Shown here: one piece after another, positions 40,189 to 48,250 of the stretch | Position numbering within the stretch: the stretch's first letter is position 1 | Layout: each line of letters opens with the position of its first letter | From: an uncultured Clostridia bacterium | GTDB lineage: Bacteria; Bacillota; Clostridia; Christensenellales; Aristaeellaceae | DNA: 64,000 nucleotides | NCBI GenBank assembly: GCA_934663595.1 | Contig: CAKUKM010000003.1 | Span: 92,344 to 156,343 of the forward strand | Reading direction: 5' to 3' | Notes under the pieces: model-generated | Databases searched by the model: none | Told to the model about the DNA's origin: nothing | What the model saw: only the letters and a program-made list of their open reading frames with translations | Made by a program: the position numbers and the translations under genes

Positions 40189-41210
40189 CATTCGTTTCGC
40201 TGCGCGTAAACGCGAAACGCGGTGCGCGCGGCCATTACCGCCGGCAGCGCCAGCAGCATGCCCACGATTCCGCCGGCACACGAGCCCGCGAACAGCGCAA
40301 TCAGCACTGCTGCCGGGGAAAGTCCGGACAGGTTGCCCAGTATGCGCGGGCTGATCAGCGTTTCATCGATCTGCTGCACCAGCCAGAGCACGAACACCGT
40401 AAGCAGCGCGCGCTTCCAGCCGAAGCCGAGCGCGAAAAGCACTGCGGGAATGCCGCCGAGCACCGGCCCGAAATACGGAATCATATTCAAAACGCCCACG
40501 ATCGCGCCCAGCACCAGCGGCGACGGCAGTCCGACCGCATACAGTCCCACCGAGGCGACCGAGCCGACCGCCAGCGCAATCAGCGCCTGTCCGCGCAGAT
40601 ACATGCGCATTTCCCGCGCGATTGCAGCGCCCATTCGCACGGCGGTTTTTCGCGCGCGCAGCGGAATGAGCAGCTCCGCGCGCATCATCAGCCGGCGGCG
40701 ATCGCATAATAGGAAGTAAGCGAGAATGACCGCGAGCGTAATTTTGTAAAAGGCGTCCGCAACGCCGCCGGCGATCGTCATCGTGCCGGTGGCCAGTCCG
40801 GGCAGCGCCGCGCCGAAGGACAGGCTGGGCAGCTCGATCGCCGCATGCGCCTTCAGCCAGACGGAGGCGCGCTCGAGGGTTTGCCGCAGCGCGTCGATTG
40901 CGGAGGGCAGCGTTTTTGCAAGCGCGAGCGCCTGGCGAATCATCGGCGGAAACAGCGCGTACAAAAACAGCGCGGCAATTCCCAGCGCAATCAGCACCGC
41001 CGCGAGCGCCGCGACCGACGGGCGCAGCCGCTTTTCAAACGCGCGCGCGAGCGGCTCCAGCAAAAAGGCGAGCGCGCACGCGCCGAAGAGGATGCCGAGC
41101 GTCGGAATCAGAATATCGCGAAACGCGATCGCTGCCAGGAGCGCCGCGCCGATCGGAATCAGCAGGCGCAGCGATCGTTTCCAGCCCGGAATCGCCGTGG
41201 AAAGCTGCAT
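40188..41210 (-). CDS. AI-2E family transporter
   Basis: 340 residues with about seven to eight membrane helices. The AI-2E/PerM signature is at the C-terminal half: GVLNMIPYFGPVLGGIPAVLFALGFGWKRALLTVFVLWLVQQIDETLISPRILGNLSGLSPAAVLIALFAGSCAGGIVGMLLALP. N-terminal helices frame a FRDILIPTLGILFGACALAFLLEPLARAFEKR start. The family includes AI-2 exporters, sodium-proton antiporters and heme/sporulation channels (YtvI), so the cargo is unresolved. The stop at 40188 abuts the terminator of the convergent small gene. An inverted repeat at about 41233-41270 lies before it and could mark its leader. Confidence 0.9.
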   Translation of the reverse strand: MQLSTAIPGWKRSLRLLIPIGAALLAAIAFRDILIPTLGILFGACALAFLLEPLARAFEKRLRPSVAALAAVLIALGIAALFLYALFPPMIRQALALAKTLPSAIDALRQTLERASVWLKAHAAIELPSLSFGAALPGLATGTMTIAGGVADAFYKITLAVILAYFLLCDRRRLMMRAELLIPLRARKTAVRMGAAIAREMRMYLRGQALIALAVGSVASVGLYAVGLPSPLVLGAIVGVLNMIPYFGPVLGGIPAVLFALGFGWKRALLTVFVLWLVQQIDETLISPRILGNLSGLSPAAVLIALFAGSCAGGIVGMLLALPAVMAARTAFRVYAQRNE

Positions 41211-41315
41211 GAAGCGTCCCTCGCTTTCGATGAAATGGGCGCGCCTTCGGGAAAAATCGTCCCGAAAGCGCGCGGGGTTGGGAAGCGCATTTCCCGTTCG
41301 GGAGCGTGCGCCCGG

Positions 41316-41492
41316 TCAGATTCCGAGCTTGCCGGTCAGGTTTTCCGCCTTTGCGGAGAGCCATTCACCGGTTCTGCGAACCTGGCGGTTCATCCGCTTC
41401 GCGGTCTGCCAGTTCATGATCCCGTAGACCGTCGCGGCGGAGCAGCCGATCAGCGCGCCGGCCACGAGTCCCTTCATCATTCCGCTCTTCAT
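41316..41492 (-). CDS. 58-residue protein with one hydrophobic helix, YtxH-like
   Basis: Read on the minus strand from the ATG at 41492 to the TGA at 41316-41318: MKSGMMKGLVAGALIGC, then SAATVYGIMNW and a basic, amphipathic tail ending LTGKLGI. The start is preceded by AAAGGATGGG (12 bases from ATG). The glycine-rich start followed by a short helix and a charged tail resembles small YtxH-domain envelope proteins, but this is weak. The gene overlaps the 3' end of the PRC-barrel gene by 128 bases in a different frame, which is unusually long. Confidence 0.5.
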   Translation of the reverse strand: MKSGMMKGLVAGALIGCSAATVYGIMNWQTAKRMNRQVRRTGEWLSAKAENLTGKLGI

Positions 41493-41943
41493 CGTGCGAT
41501 CCCATCCTTTCTGGCAGCGGCCAATCGATGATCACGCTGCCGTTTTCCCGGTCGGCCGTGAAGGAAAGCGCGCGCGCCCGCCCATAGAGCAGGTCGCTCC
41601 ATACGCTTACGGACACCTCCAGCGCCTCCACCTGAAAGCTCAGCGCGTCGATTTCCGCGCCGGTAATGGCGCCGACGCGCTGGCCGTCGGTGGAAATGGC
41701 GCGGCGAAACAGCGGCTGCGTCTTCATGGCGCGGCGCTTGCCGGCGTCGTCGGCCGTGATGGCGACGCTGCCGATCAGGCGCACGCTGTCCGTCGAAATA
41801 TACCGCGTGCCGCGCAGTCCCGCGTCCACCCAGACGCCCTCCGCGCGCGTCAGATCGTCGGATAGCGCAATCTGAATCACGCGCCCGAGCCTGCGGTTTT
41901 CCACGACCACCGGCATGCCGATCATCGATCGGATGCTGCGCAT
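41365..41943 (-). CDS. PRC-barrel domain protein
   Basis: 192 residues as an open frame. Residues about 1-145 contain two PRC-barrel-like motifs: MIGMPVVVENRRLGRVIQIALSDDLTRAEGVWV and KTQPLFRRAISTDGQRVGAITGAEIDALSFQVEALEVSV. PRC-barrel proteins appear in ribosome maturation, photosynthetic reaction centres and small sporulation-linked Firmicutes proteins (YlmC/YmxH). The last 40-50 residues (arginine- and glutamate-rich) overlap the 58-residue gene and look like noise from a shifted frame, so the natural end may lie near 41500. Upstream is TCCGCGATGCGCA with weak ribosome signal. A frameshift, true overlap or sequencing error are all possible. Confidence 0.65.
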   Translation of the reverse strand: MRSIRSMIGMPVVVENRRLGRVIQIALSDDLTRAEGVWVDAGLRGTRYISTDSVRLIGSVAITADDAGKRRAMKTQPLFRRAISTDGQRVGAITGAEIDALSFQVEALEVSVSVWSDLLYGRARALSFTADRENGSVIIDWPLPERMGSHDEERNDEGTRGRRADRLLRRDGLRDHELADREADEPPGSQNR

Positions 41944-42036
41944 GCGCTCTGCCTCCCTTCGCGTTTACCCGGTGCGCGTTATTATGATCGGCGCGGGCGC
42001 AAACGAAGCGCGGTAGATTTTGTCGGATGAAAAAAA

Positions 42037-42052
42037 GCCGCCCGAGGGCGGC
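42037..42052 (-). terminator. Terminator of the HAD phosphatase gene
   Basis: GCCGCCC / GGGCGGC stem with a 2-base loop between A- and T-rich flanks; on the minus strand it is followed by a long T-run. Confidence 0.8.
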
Positions 42053-42083
42053 AAAAAATTGTTTTTGAAAATTCAGGCGAGAT

Positions 42084-42737
42084 TTATTCCTCCAGCAAAA
42101 ACGCGCCGAGCGCCGCGGGCGTGTCGAACGCGTGCGAAACCTCGCATTCGCCCAGCTCGTTTTTCCGGCGAAAGCCCCACGAAACCCACGCGCAGTCGAT
42201 GCCGGCATTTTTTGCGGTTTGCAGATCGACGTCGCTGTCGCCGATGTAAATCGCGCGCGGTTTATCCGCGCCGAAATGCGCGAGAATCGCGTTTGCAGCG
42301 TCCGGCGCAGGCTTGCGCGGAACGCCGTCCCGTTCGCCCATCGCGAGCTCGATGTGCGGCGAAAGGTATTTTTCGCACAGCGTGCGCACCGCCGAATCAA
42401 ATTTGTTGGAATTGCACGCGACATGCATGCCCGCCGCGCGCAGCGACGACAGCATTTCCGGAATCCCGGGATACGGCGCGGTTTTGATTTCCGCATGCGA
42501 CGCATAGTATTCCCGGAACCATTTAAGCGCGGCGTTCCATTCCGCCTCGGTTTTGTCCGCGGGCAGCGCGCGGCGAATCAGCTTTCCAACGCCGCCGCCG
42601 ACCATTCGGCGCACCTCGTCCGTCGTGTGCACGGGGCAGTTAAAATGGCGCATCGTCTGATTGCACGCGTCGGCCAGATCGTCCAGCGTGTTCAGCACCG
42701 TGCCGTCCAGATCAAAGATCGCAAGGTCATAGCGCAT
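42084..42737 (-). CDS. HAD-family phosphatase, phosphoglycolate-phosphatase-like
   Basis: 217 residues from the ATG at 42737 (GGAGGG seven bases upstream; an earlier in-frame TTG at 42752 overlaps that site). HAD motif I is DLDGTVLN (FDLDGT), with motif II in NSNKF and motif III/IV in KPAPDAANAIL and IGDSDVDLQTAKNAG. A helical cap (LADACNQTMRHFNCP...) between motifs I and II makes it a subfamily IA phosphatase like Gph. It removes phosphate from 2-phosphoglycolate or similar small molecules. No linked pathway gene is visible; it stands alone between a PRC-barrel gene and the SRP RNA. Confidence 0.9.
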   Translation of the reverse strand: MRYDLAIFDLDGTVLNTLDDLADACNQTMRHFNCPVHTTDEVRRMVGGGVGKLIRRALPADKTEAEWNAALKWFREYYASHAEIKTAPYPGIPEMLSSLRAAGMHVACNSNKFDSAVRTLCEKYLSPHIELAMGERDGVPRKPAPDAANAILAHFGADKPRAIYIGDSDVDLQTAKNAGIDCAWVSWGFRRKNELGECEVSHAFDTPAALGAFLLEE

Positions 42738-42853
42738 GGTAAATCCCTCCAATACGGATTGAGTTTAGCAGACGCAGAGGCGCGCGGACAATAAGCGCGC
42801 GTTAAATTTTGGATAATCCCGCGATTTTGCGGGGGAGAAGGGCGGAATATGGG

Positions 42854-42882
42854 TTGTAAGCGGCGGAAAAACGTGGTATAAT
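42854..42882 (+). promoter_or_regulatory. Promoter of the SRP RNA gene
   Basis: TTGTAA (42854-42859), 17 bases, TATAAT (42877-42882). Confidence 0.8.
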
Positions 42883-42888
42883 AATCTG

Positions 42889-43020
42889 GCTCGTGGGTGA
42901 TGACAACTGGGTCCCGTGCGGCGTCATGCTGTGAATCTTGTCAGGGCCGAAAGGCAGCAGCAATAAGCGGATTTTGACGCGCGCCGCGGGAGAAGCTCGG
43001 TTCGAACCCGCGGGTTTTTT
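42889..43020 (+). ncRNA. ffs: Bacterial small signal recognition particle RNA (4.5S-type)
   Basis: The conserved apical core GTCAGGGCCGAAAGGCAGCAGC (Ffh-binding tetraloop and loops) is at about 42940-42961, flanked by TGTGAATCTT and AATAAG. The long helix forms between CCCGTGCGGCGTCA (42913-42926) and TGACGCGCGCCGCGGG (42975-42990), and the outer stem between CGTGGGT and ACCCGCGGG. A T-run ends the transcript at about 43020. The RNA binds Ffh and targets membrane proteins to the translocon. The 5' and 3' ends are estimates. Confidence 0.93.
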
Positions 43021-43051
43021 GCATGAAACGGCGAATTTTCGAACAAATAAC

Positions 43052-43080
43052 TGGTAATTCACCGCGCAGTGTGTTATAAT
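43052..43080 (+). promoter_or_regulatory. Promoter of the M24 peptidase-efp genes
   Basis: Weak -35 TGGTAA (43052-43057), 17 bases, strong -10 TATAAT (43075-43080). Confidence 0.6.
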
Positions 43081-43115
43081 GAATCGTAATGTGAAATACT
43101 GCGGGAGGAATAGGC

Positions 43116-44180
43116 ATGAATCGCTGCAAGGCATTTCTCGAATCTCTGAAGCCGGGCGCGAGCGCGGCGGCGCTGATTCACCGCCCTGAGAACATCCGCT
43201 GGCTGACCGGCTATACCGGCGAGGGCTGCGCCTTCATCGGCGCGGATGCTCAGGTAATTATCACGGATTTCCGCTATACCGAGCAGGCGGGGCGCCAAGC
43301 GCCCGAATGCGCGTGTCTGCGCACGGAGGCCGGGCTTCCGGAGCGCGCGCACGTCAAGGCGCTGTGCGAAAAGCATGGCGTGAAGAAGCTGTTCGTCGAG
43401 ACGGATTATCTGATTTACGACGACTATCACGCGCTGGAGGCGTTCCTTCCGGGCGTGGAGCTGGTTCCGCTCGGCGGCGTTCCTCAGACGCTGCGCATGA
43501 TCAAGGACGCGAGCGAGATCGAATGCATCCGCCGCGCGGCCGCGATTTCCTGCAAGGCGTTCGAGAGCCTTCTGAACAAGGTGCATGTCGGAATGACCGA
43601 AAAGCAGGTTCAGGTCATGCTGGACTACGAAATGCTCTCTCTCGGCGCGGACGGCCTCGGCTTTAACACGATTGCGGCGGCCGGCATGAACGGCTCGCTT
43701 CCGCATGCGATTCCGTCGGACTACGTTATTCAGAACGGCGATCTGCTCACGCTGGATTTCGGCGCGCGGGTGGACGGCTATACCGCCGATATGACGCGCA
43801 CGATCGGCTTCGGCAAGATCGATTCCGAAAAGCGCGAGCTGTACGAGCGCGTGCTGACCGCGCAGAAGATGGCGCTGGACAAGGTCGGCCCCGGCGTGGT
43901 CTGCGGCGATCTGGACAAAATCGCGCGCGATTATCTCGACGCGCGGTATCCCGGTGCGTTCGGGCACAGCCTGGGCCACGGCGTCGGATTGTTTATTCAT
44001 GAACAGCCCCGGGTCGCCCGCGGCAGCACGACCGTGCTCGTTCCCGGTCATGTCGTAACGATCGAACCCGGCGTATATATCCCCGGCCTCGGCGGATGCC
44101 GAATCGAGGACATGGCGATAATCACTTCGGACGGATACATCGACCCGATCACCGCGCCGAAGCAGTTGATCGAGCTGTAA
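43116..44180 (+). CDS. Xaa-Pro aminopeptidase/prolidase (M24 family)
   Basis: 354 residues. The C-terminal pita-bread domain has all five metal ligands: LDFGARVDGYTADMTRT (two aspartates), GHSLGHGVGLFIHEQP (histidine), EPGVYIPG (glutamate) and GGCRIEDMAI (glutamate). The N-terminal creatinase-like domain (NIRWLTGYTGEGCAFIG) is short, as in clostridial PepQ/YkvY-type prolidases. It releases N-terminal residues before proline. GGGAGG precedes the ATG. The gene is directly upstream of efp, whose product relieves stalling at proline stretches, an arrangement common in Firmicutes. Confidence 0.93.
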   Translation: MNRCKAFLESLKPGASAAALIHRPENIRWLTGYTGEGCAFIGADAQVIITDFRYTEQAGRQAPECACLRTEAGLPERAHVKALCEKHGVKKLFVETDYLIYDDYHALEAFLPGVELVPLGGVPQTLRMIKDASEIECIRRAAAISCKAFESLLNKVHVGMTEKQVQVMLDYEMLSLGADGLGFNTIAAAGMNGSLPHAIPSDYVIQNGDLLTLDFGARVDGYTADMTRTIGFGKIDSEKRELYERVLTAQKMALDKVGPGVVCGDLDKIARDYLDARYPGAFGHSLGHGVGLFIHEQPRVARGSTTVLVPGHVVTIEPGVYIPGLGGCRIEDMAIITSDGYIDPITAPKQLIEL

Positions 44181-44234
44181 TCAATCGTCTACTCTATCCA
44201 CAAACGACTACATTTTTGAGGAGGCAATATCCCC

Positions 44235-44795
44235 ATGGTCAATGCAAGCGATTTCAGAAACGGCGTAACCTTTGAAATGGACGGCGGCGTTTGGACGATC
44301 GTATCGTTCCTGCACGTCAAGCCCGGCAAGGGCGCGGCGTTCGTTCGCACCAAGATCAAGAACGTCGTGACCGGCGCGGTTCTCGAGCGCACCTTCAACC
44401 CCAGCGACAAGTTCCCGCGCGCGTACATCGAGACGAAGGAAATGCAGTACACCTACAACGACGGCGAGTTCTATCACTTCATGGATCTGGAGACCTACGA
44501 CGATCTGATGCTGACCCATGAGCAGGTTGAGGACGCGATCCCGTTCGTCAAGGAGAACACCAACGTGACCGTTCGCTTCTTCAAGGGCGCTCCGTTCAGC
44601 GTTCAGGCGCCGAACTTCGTTGAGCTGACCGTTACCGAAACCGATCCCGGTTTCGCCGGCGACACGGCTGCGAATACCACCAAGCCCGCGACCTTCGAGA
44701 CCGGCCTGACCCTGCAGGTCCCGCTGTTCATCGAAGTGGGCGACGTGCTGAAGATCGATACCCGCGACGGCGGAGAATATCTGAGCCGCGCGTAA
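44235..44795 (+). CDS. efp: Translation elongation factor P
   Basis: 186 residues, normal for EF-P. The three beta-barrel domains are recognisable: the KOW-like domain with MVNASDFRNGVTFEMDGG and HVKPGKGAAFVRTKIKN, the central domain FNPSDKFPRAYIETKEMQYTYNDG and the C-terminal domain ending GEYLSRA. The loop lysine that can be modified lies in HVKPGKGAAF, which keeps the PGKG motif; the modification enzyme is not visible here. EF-P stimulates peptide bond formation at polyproline. GAGGAGGC precedes the ATG. The M24 prolidase gene is 54 bases upstream. Confidence 0.97.
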   Translation: MVNASDFRNGVTFEMDGGVWTIVSFLHVKPGKGAAFVRTKIKNVVTGAVLERTFNPSDKFPRAYIETKEMQYTYNDGEFYHFMDLETYDDLMLTHEQVEDAIPFVKENTNVTVRFFKGAPFSVQAPNFVELTVTETDPGFAGDTAANTTKPATFETGLTLQVPLFIEVGDVLKIDTRDGGEYLSRA

Positions 44796-44815
44796 GCAAA
44801 AGGGCGAATCAATAT

Positions 44816-44843
44816 CGCGCAGGGAATCTCCCTGCGCGTTTTT
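44816..44843 (+). terminator. Terminator after efp
   Basis: CGCGCAGGGA (44816-44825) / TCCCTGCGCG (44829-44838), 3-base loop, then TTTTT. The following AGGAGG ribosome site of the next gene begins directly at the end of the T-run, so read-through would be needed to express that gene from here. Confidence 0.92.
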
Positions 44844-44858
44844 AGGAGGTTGTGCGCG

Positions 44859-45341
44859 ATGAAGGACACGGCGAAAAAGATCGCATACCTGAAGGGACTG
44901 ATGGAGTCCATGGAGGATTCGCCGGAGGCGAAGATTCTGAAGGGCGTTCTGGAGGTGCTGGGCGATCTGGACGACGGCATGGACGCTCTCGATGACAAGC
45001 TGGTGGATCTGAACGACTATGTGGAAAGCATAGACGACGATCTGAGCGCAATGGAGGACGGCGACTTCGACGGCGAGGACGACGATTTCGACGACGAGGA
45101 TTACGACGATGATTTCGAAATCGACGACGATCCCCGGAGCGACAGAGTGCACGTTGTGCATATCGCGCCCGGCGGCGAAGAGATGCTGGACGGACGCCTT
45201 TGCACGGGCTGCAAACGGCTCTTCCTGATTTCCGTGGACGATGATCCGAAGGCGGAATACGTCTGCCCGTTCTGTGGAACGCGCATGCATCCGGAAGAGA
45301 TCACCATTGGCAATACTCCTCGAATCGCTCCTGCGGAATGA
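44859..45341 (+). CDS. CD1247-like protein with acidic linker and zinc ribbon
   Basis: 160 residues from the ATG at 44859 (AGGAGG, 9 bases upstream; a TTG at 44850 sits on that site). The N-terminal amphipathic helix (KKIAYLKGLMESMEDSPEAKILKGVLEVLGDLDDGMDALDDKLVDLNDYVE) is like the CD1247 N-terminal domain of clostridial proteins. A run of Asp/Glu (about 60-95) follows, then a zinc ribbon with CTGC and CPFCG pairs near residues 118-142. The C-terminal part looks like a small metal-binding tail. No catalytic function is evident; a regulatory or nucleic-acid-linked role is speculation. A strong terminator follows. Confidence 0.8.
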   Translation: MKDTAKKIAYLKGLMESMEDSPEAKILKGVLEVLGDLDDGMDALDDKLVDLNDYVESIDDDLSAMEDGDFDGEDDDFDDEDYDDDFEIDDDPRSDRVHVVHIAPGGEEMLDGRLCTGCKRLFLISVDDDPKAEYVCPFCGTRMHPEEITIGNTPRIAPAE

Positions 45342-45347
45342 GCAGAA

Positions 45348-45387
45348 AACGGCGGCGAAGCGCTTAACCGGCCTCGCCGCCGTTTTT
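45348..45387 (+). terminator. Terminator after the CD1247-like gene
   Basis: AAACGGCGGCGA (45348-45359) / TCGCCGCCGTTT (45374-45385) with a 14-base loop and a T-run; on the minus strand it also lies downstream of the trkH gene stop. Confidence 0.88.
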
Positions 45388-45416
45388 TTGTTGGGAAAAA
45401 TCAGAACCTTCGGCGA

Positions 45417-46865
45417 TTAATTCGCATGTCGCCAGGCGTTGGGGGAGATCAGCATCAAAATCGGGAAGATTTCCAGTCGGCCGATCAGCATGTCCAGCGA
45501 CAGCACCAGCTTGCTCAGGTTGGAAAACGCCGAGAAATTGCCGCGCGGGCCGACCATATCCAGACCGGGGCCGATGTTGGACAGCGTCGTGATTACGCTG
45601 GTCACGTTCGTTTCGAAGCTGAATCCGTCGAACGACAGCACGAACACCGAGATCATCAGCACGAACATATACGCAAAGAAGAACGTATACACGCCGGAAA
45701 CCACGTTTTCGTTCACCGTGTGCCCGTCGAGCTTGACAGTGCTGACCGATTTGGGGTGAATCGTGTGGCGGATCTCGTTGAGCATGCCCTTGAACAGCAA
45801 TTCAAAGCGCACGACCTTGATTCCACCGCCCGTCGAGCCCGCGCACGCGCCGATCAGCATCAGCCCGACCAGCAGCGTTCGGCTCAATTGCGGCCAGAGG
45901 TTGAAATCCGCCGTCGCAAAGCCCGTCGAGGTCAGAATCGACGAAACCTGGAAGAAGCTGTAGCGCAGCGCGTGGAAGAAATTGCGGCCGTAGGCGGGCA
46001 TGATGTCGATCGCGATGATCGCGCTCGCGCCCAGCAGCAGCGTTAGATACACCTTCAGCTCGCTGTTGTGCCATACGGCGGCGAGGTTCTTGTGCAGCAG
46101 GAAATAGTAAATCGAGAAGTTGACGCCGAACAGCGCCATGAACACTCCGATGATGATCTCGACCGCGCAATTATTGAACGCGCCGACGCTCAAATTGTAA
46201 TTCGAGAATCCGCCTGTGCCCGCCGTGCCGAACACGTTGATCAGCGCGTCGTAGAGGTTCATGCCGGTCAGCAGAAGGCAGATCAGCATCAGCGCCGACA
46301 GCGCGATATACAGCTGATACAGCATTTTCGCGTATTTTCCGACGCGCGGCACGAGCTTGTCCACCGACGGGCCCGGCGATTCGGCGCGCATCAGGTGAAT
46401 CGATCGCGCGCCCAGCTTCGGCATCAGCGCCAGTGTCAGCACCAAAACGCCCATGCCGCCCGCCCAGTGCGTAAAGCTGCGCCAGAACAGAAGGCCGCGC
46501 GGCAGGCGCTCTACGTCCGTTAAAATCGTTGCGCCGGTCGTCGTAAAGCCGGAGACGATTTCAAAAAACGCGTCCACCAGCGATGGAATGCAGCCGTGAA
46601 TTACGAACGGCAGCGCGCCGAAAAACGACACGAAAATCCAGCTCAGCGCGACGATTGCAAAGCCCTCGCGCGCGCGCAGGTTTTCGCTGCGCGGGTGCAG
46701 AAGCGTAAGCCCGCCGCCCGCGCACGCCGTCAGCAGCGCGGAAACGAGCAGGGCGAGCGAATCGTCGCTTCCATAAATCAGCGAAACCACCAGCGGCGCC
46801 ATCATCAGCGCGCTTTCCACGAGCAGCACCGTGCCGATGGTTCGAAAAGTCAGTCGCTTGTTCAT
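45417..46865 (-). CDS. trkH: TrkH-family potassium uptake channel subunit
   Basis: 482 residues with about ten to twelve membrane helices and four re-entrant P-loops of the TrkH/KtrB superfamily: SGFTTTGATILTDVERLP, FGTAGTGGFSNYNLSVGAFN, SSILTSTGFATADFNLWP and TLSNIGPGLDMVGPRGNFSAF. These loops carry the G-rich selectivity filter. With the TrkA protein encoded immediately upstream it forms a potassium uptake system. It overlaps trkA by four bases (46862-46865). The TGA stop is in the shared region of the CD1247-like terminator, so the two convergent genes share it. Confidence 0.93.
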   Translation of the reverse strand: MNKRLTFRTIGTVLLVESALMMAPLVVSLIYGSDDSLALLVSALLTACAGGGLTLLHPRSENLRAREGFAIVALSWIFVSFFGALPFVIHGCIPSLVDAFFEIVSGFTTTGATILTDVERLPRGLLFWRSFTHWAGGMGVLVLTLALMPKLGARSIHLMRAESPGPSVDKLVPRVGKYAKMLYQLYIALSALMLICLLLTGMNLYDALINVFGTAGTGGFSNYNLSVGAFNNCAVEIIIGVFMALFGVNFSIYYFLLHKNLAAVWHNSELKVYLTLLLGASAIIAIDIMPAYGRNFFHALRYSFFQVSSILTSTGFATADFNLWPQLSRTLLVGLMLIGACAGSTGGGIKVVRFELLFKGMLNEIRHTIHPKSVSTVKLDGHTVNENVVSGVYTFFFAYMFVLMISVFVLSFDGFSFETNVTSVITTLSNIGPGLDMVGPRGNFSAFSNLSKLVLSLDMLIGRLEIFPILMLISPNAWRHAN

Positions 46866-48241
46866 TCGTTGGGCTCCTCAATATCAAACGCGTCTTCCAG
46901 ATTGACGACCGTTCCGGCCTTCGCCGTCAGAATCACCGTGTCGCCCGCTTCGATGTGGTCGCCGCCGAACGGAATGATGTTGTGGCGGTCGCGCACGAGC
47001 ACGGACACCAGAATGCCCGGCTTAATGCCCAGCGCGCGCAGCGGGATGTTCAGATACGGCGCGCCCTCCAGCGCGGTGAATTCATACGCCTCGACCTGGC
47101 CGCCCAGCATGCCGTAGACCTTTTCCACTACGGAATTCTTGGAATTGTTCAGCGCGCGCACCGAGCGCAGGATTACGTTCGCGGTCGTGAGCTTCGGGCT
47201 GACCACCGATTCAATGCCGAGATCCTCCATGACCTCGAGCGTGTTCAGGCGATTGACCTTCACGATGACCTTTTTCGCGCCGCGCCGCGCGCCGTACATG
47301 CCGGTGATGATGTTTTCCTCGTCGCGGTCGGTCAGGCAAATCAGCGCGCCGCACTCGCCGACGTCCTCGGTATCGAGCGTTTCCTGATCGGTGCCGTCGG
47401 CGCAGATGATCGTGCAGCCGTCGAGCTGGTCGCTCAGCGCCAGGCACTTCTGCTCGTCGATCTCAATCAGGCGCAGGCGAACGCCCATGCCCGCGATGAT
47501 CTTCGCGAGGTAATAGGAGATATGCCCGCCGCCGATCAGCAGCGCGGACTTGAGCCGCTGCGTGTTCTTGCCCAGGTGCTTGAAAAAGCGCGTGATCGAT
47601 TCGCGGTCGCCGGTGGCATACAGGCGGTCGCCGGGCAGGAATTCGAAATTGCCGTTCGGCACGAATGCCTCGCCCGCGCGCTGCACGGCCGTGAACTGAA
47701 TCGACGGATAGTGATTGTGCAGCTTCGATACGGGCGTTCCCAGAATCGGATCGCCGGAATCGACGCGGAATTCGACCATCTCCACGCGGCCGTGCGCGAA
47801 CGATTCAATGTTGATCGCAAACGGGAAGCGCAGCAGGCGCGAAATTTCCTGCGCCGTCGCGCGCTCCGGGTTGATGACCTGATCGATGTCCAGCTTGTCC
47901 TGCAGCATGATCAGGCTTTCGGTGTATTCCGGATCGCGAATGCGCGCGATCGAATACTTTGCGCCCAGCTGCTTCGCCGCCAGACAGCAGACCATGTTCA
48001 GCTCGTCGCTGCCGGTCACGGCGATGATCACGTCGGCTCCCTCGATATCGGATTCAATCAGCGTTTTCACATTTGCGCCGTTGCCGCGAATGCAGCGCAC
48101 GTCCAGCGTTTCCGTCGCGCGCGTCAGCGCCGAATCGCTCTTGTCGATGATCGTGATATCGTGTCCGTCCTTCGACAGATACTGCGCGAGCGTATAGCCC
48201 ACCTTGCCGCTGCCTACGATGACGATATTCAATGAATTCAT
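46862..48241 (-). CDS. trkA: Trk system potassium transport regulator TrkA
   Basis: 459 residues, two tandem RCK-N/RCK-C modules, typical of TrkA (KtrA has one). The first Rossmann start is IVIVGSGKVGYTLAQYLSKDGHDITIIDKS and the second is LLIGGGHISYYLAKIIAGMGVRLRLIEID, both binding NAD(H) or adenine nucleotides. The intervening and terminal RCK-C domains appear in PVSKLHNHYPSIQFTAV and YLNIPLRALGIKPGILV. TrkA gates the TrkH channel encoded downstream, overlapping it by four bases. Start chosen at the GAGG-preceded ATG at 48241. Confidence 0.95.
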   Translation of the reverse strand: MNSLNIVIVGSGKVGYTLAQYLSKDGHDITIIDKSDSALTRATETLDVRCIRGNGANVKTLIESDIEGADVIIAVTGSDELNMVCCLAAKQLGAKYSIARIRDPEYTESLIMLQDKLDIDQVINPERATAQEISRLLRFPFAINIESFAHGRVEMVEFRVDSGDPILGTPVSKLHNHYPSIQFTAVQRAGEAFVPNGNFEFLPGDRLYATGDRESITRFFKHLGKNTQRLKSALLIGGGHISYYLAKIIAGMGVRLRLIEIDEQKCLALSDQLDGCTIICADGTDQETLDTEDVGECGALICLTDRDEENIITGMYGARRGAKKVIVKVNRLNTLEVMEDLGIESVVSPKLTTANVILRSVRALNNSKNSVVEKVYGMLGGQVEAYEFTALEGAPYLNIPLRALGIKPGILVSVLVRDRHNIIPFGGDHIEAGDTVILTAKAGTVVNLEDAFDIEEPNE

Positions 48242-48250
48242 GCCTCCTTG

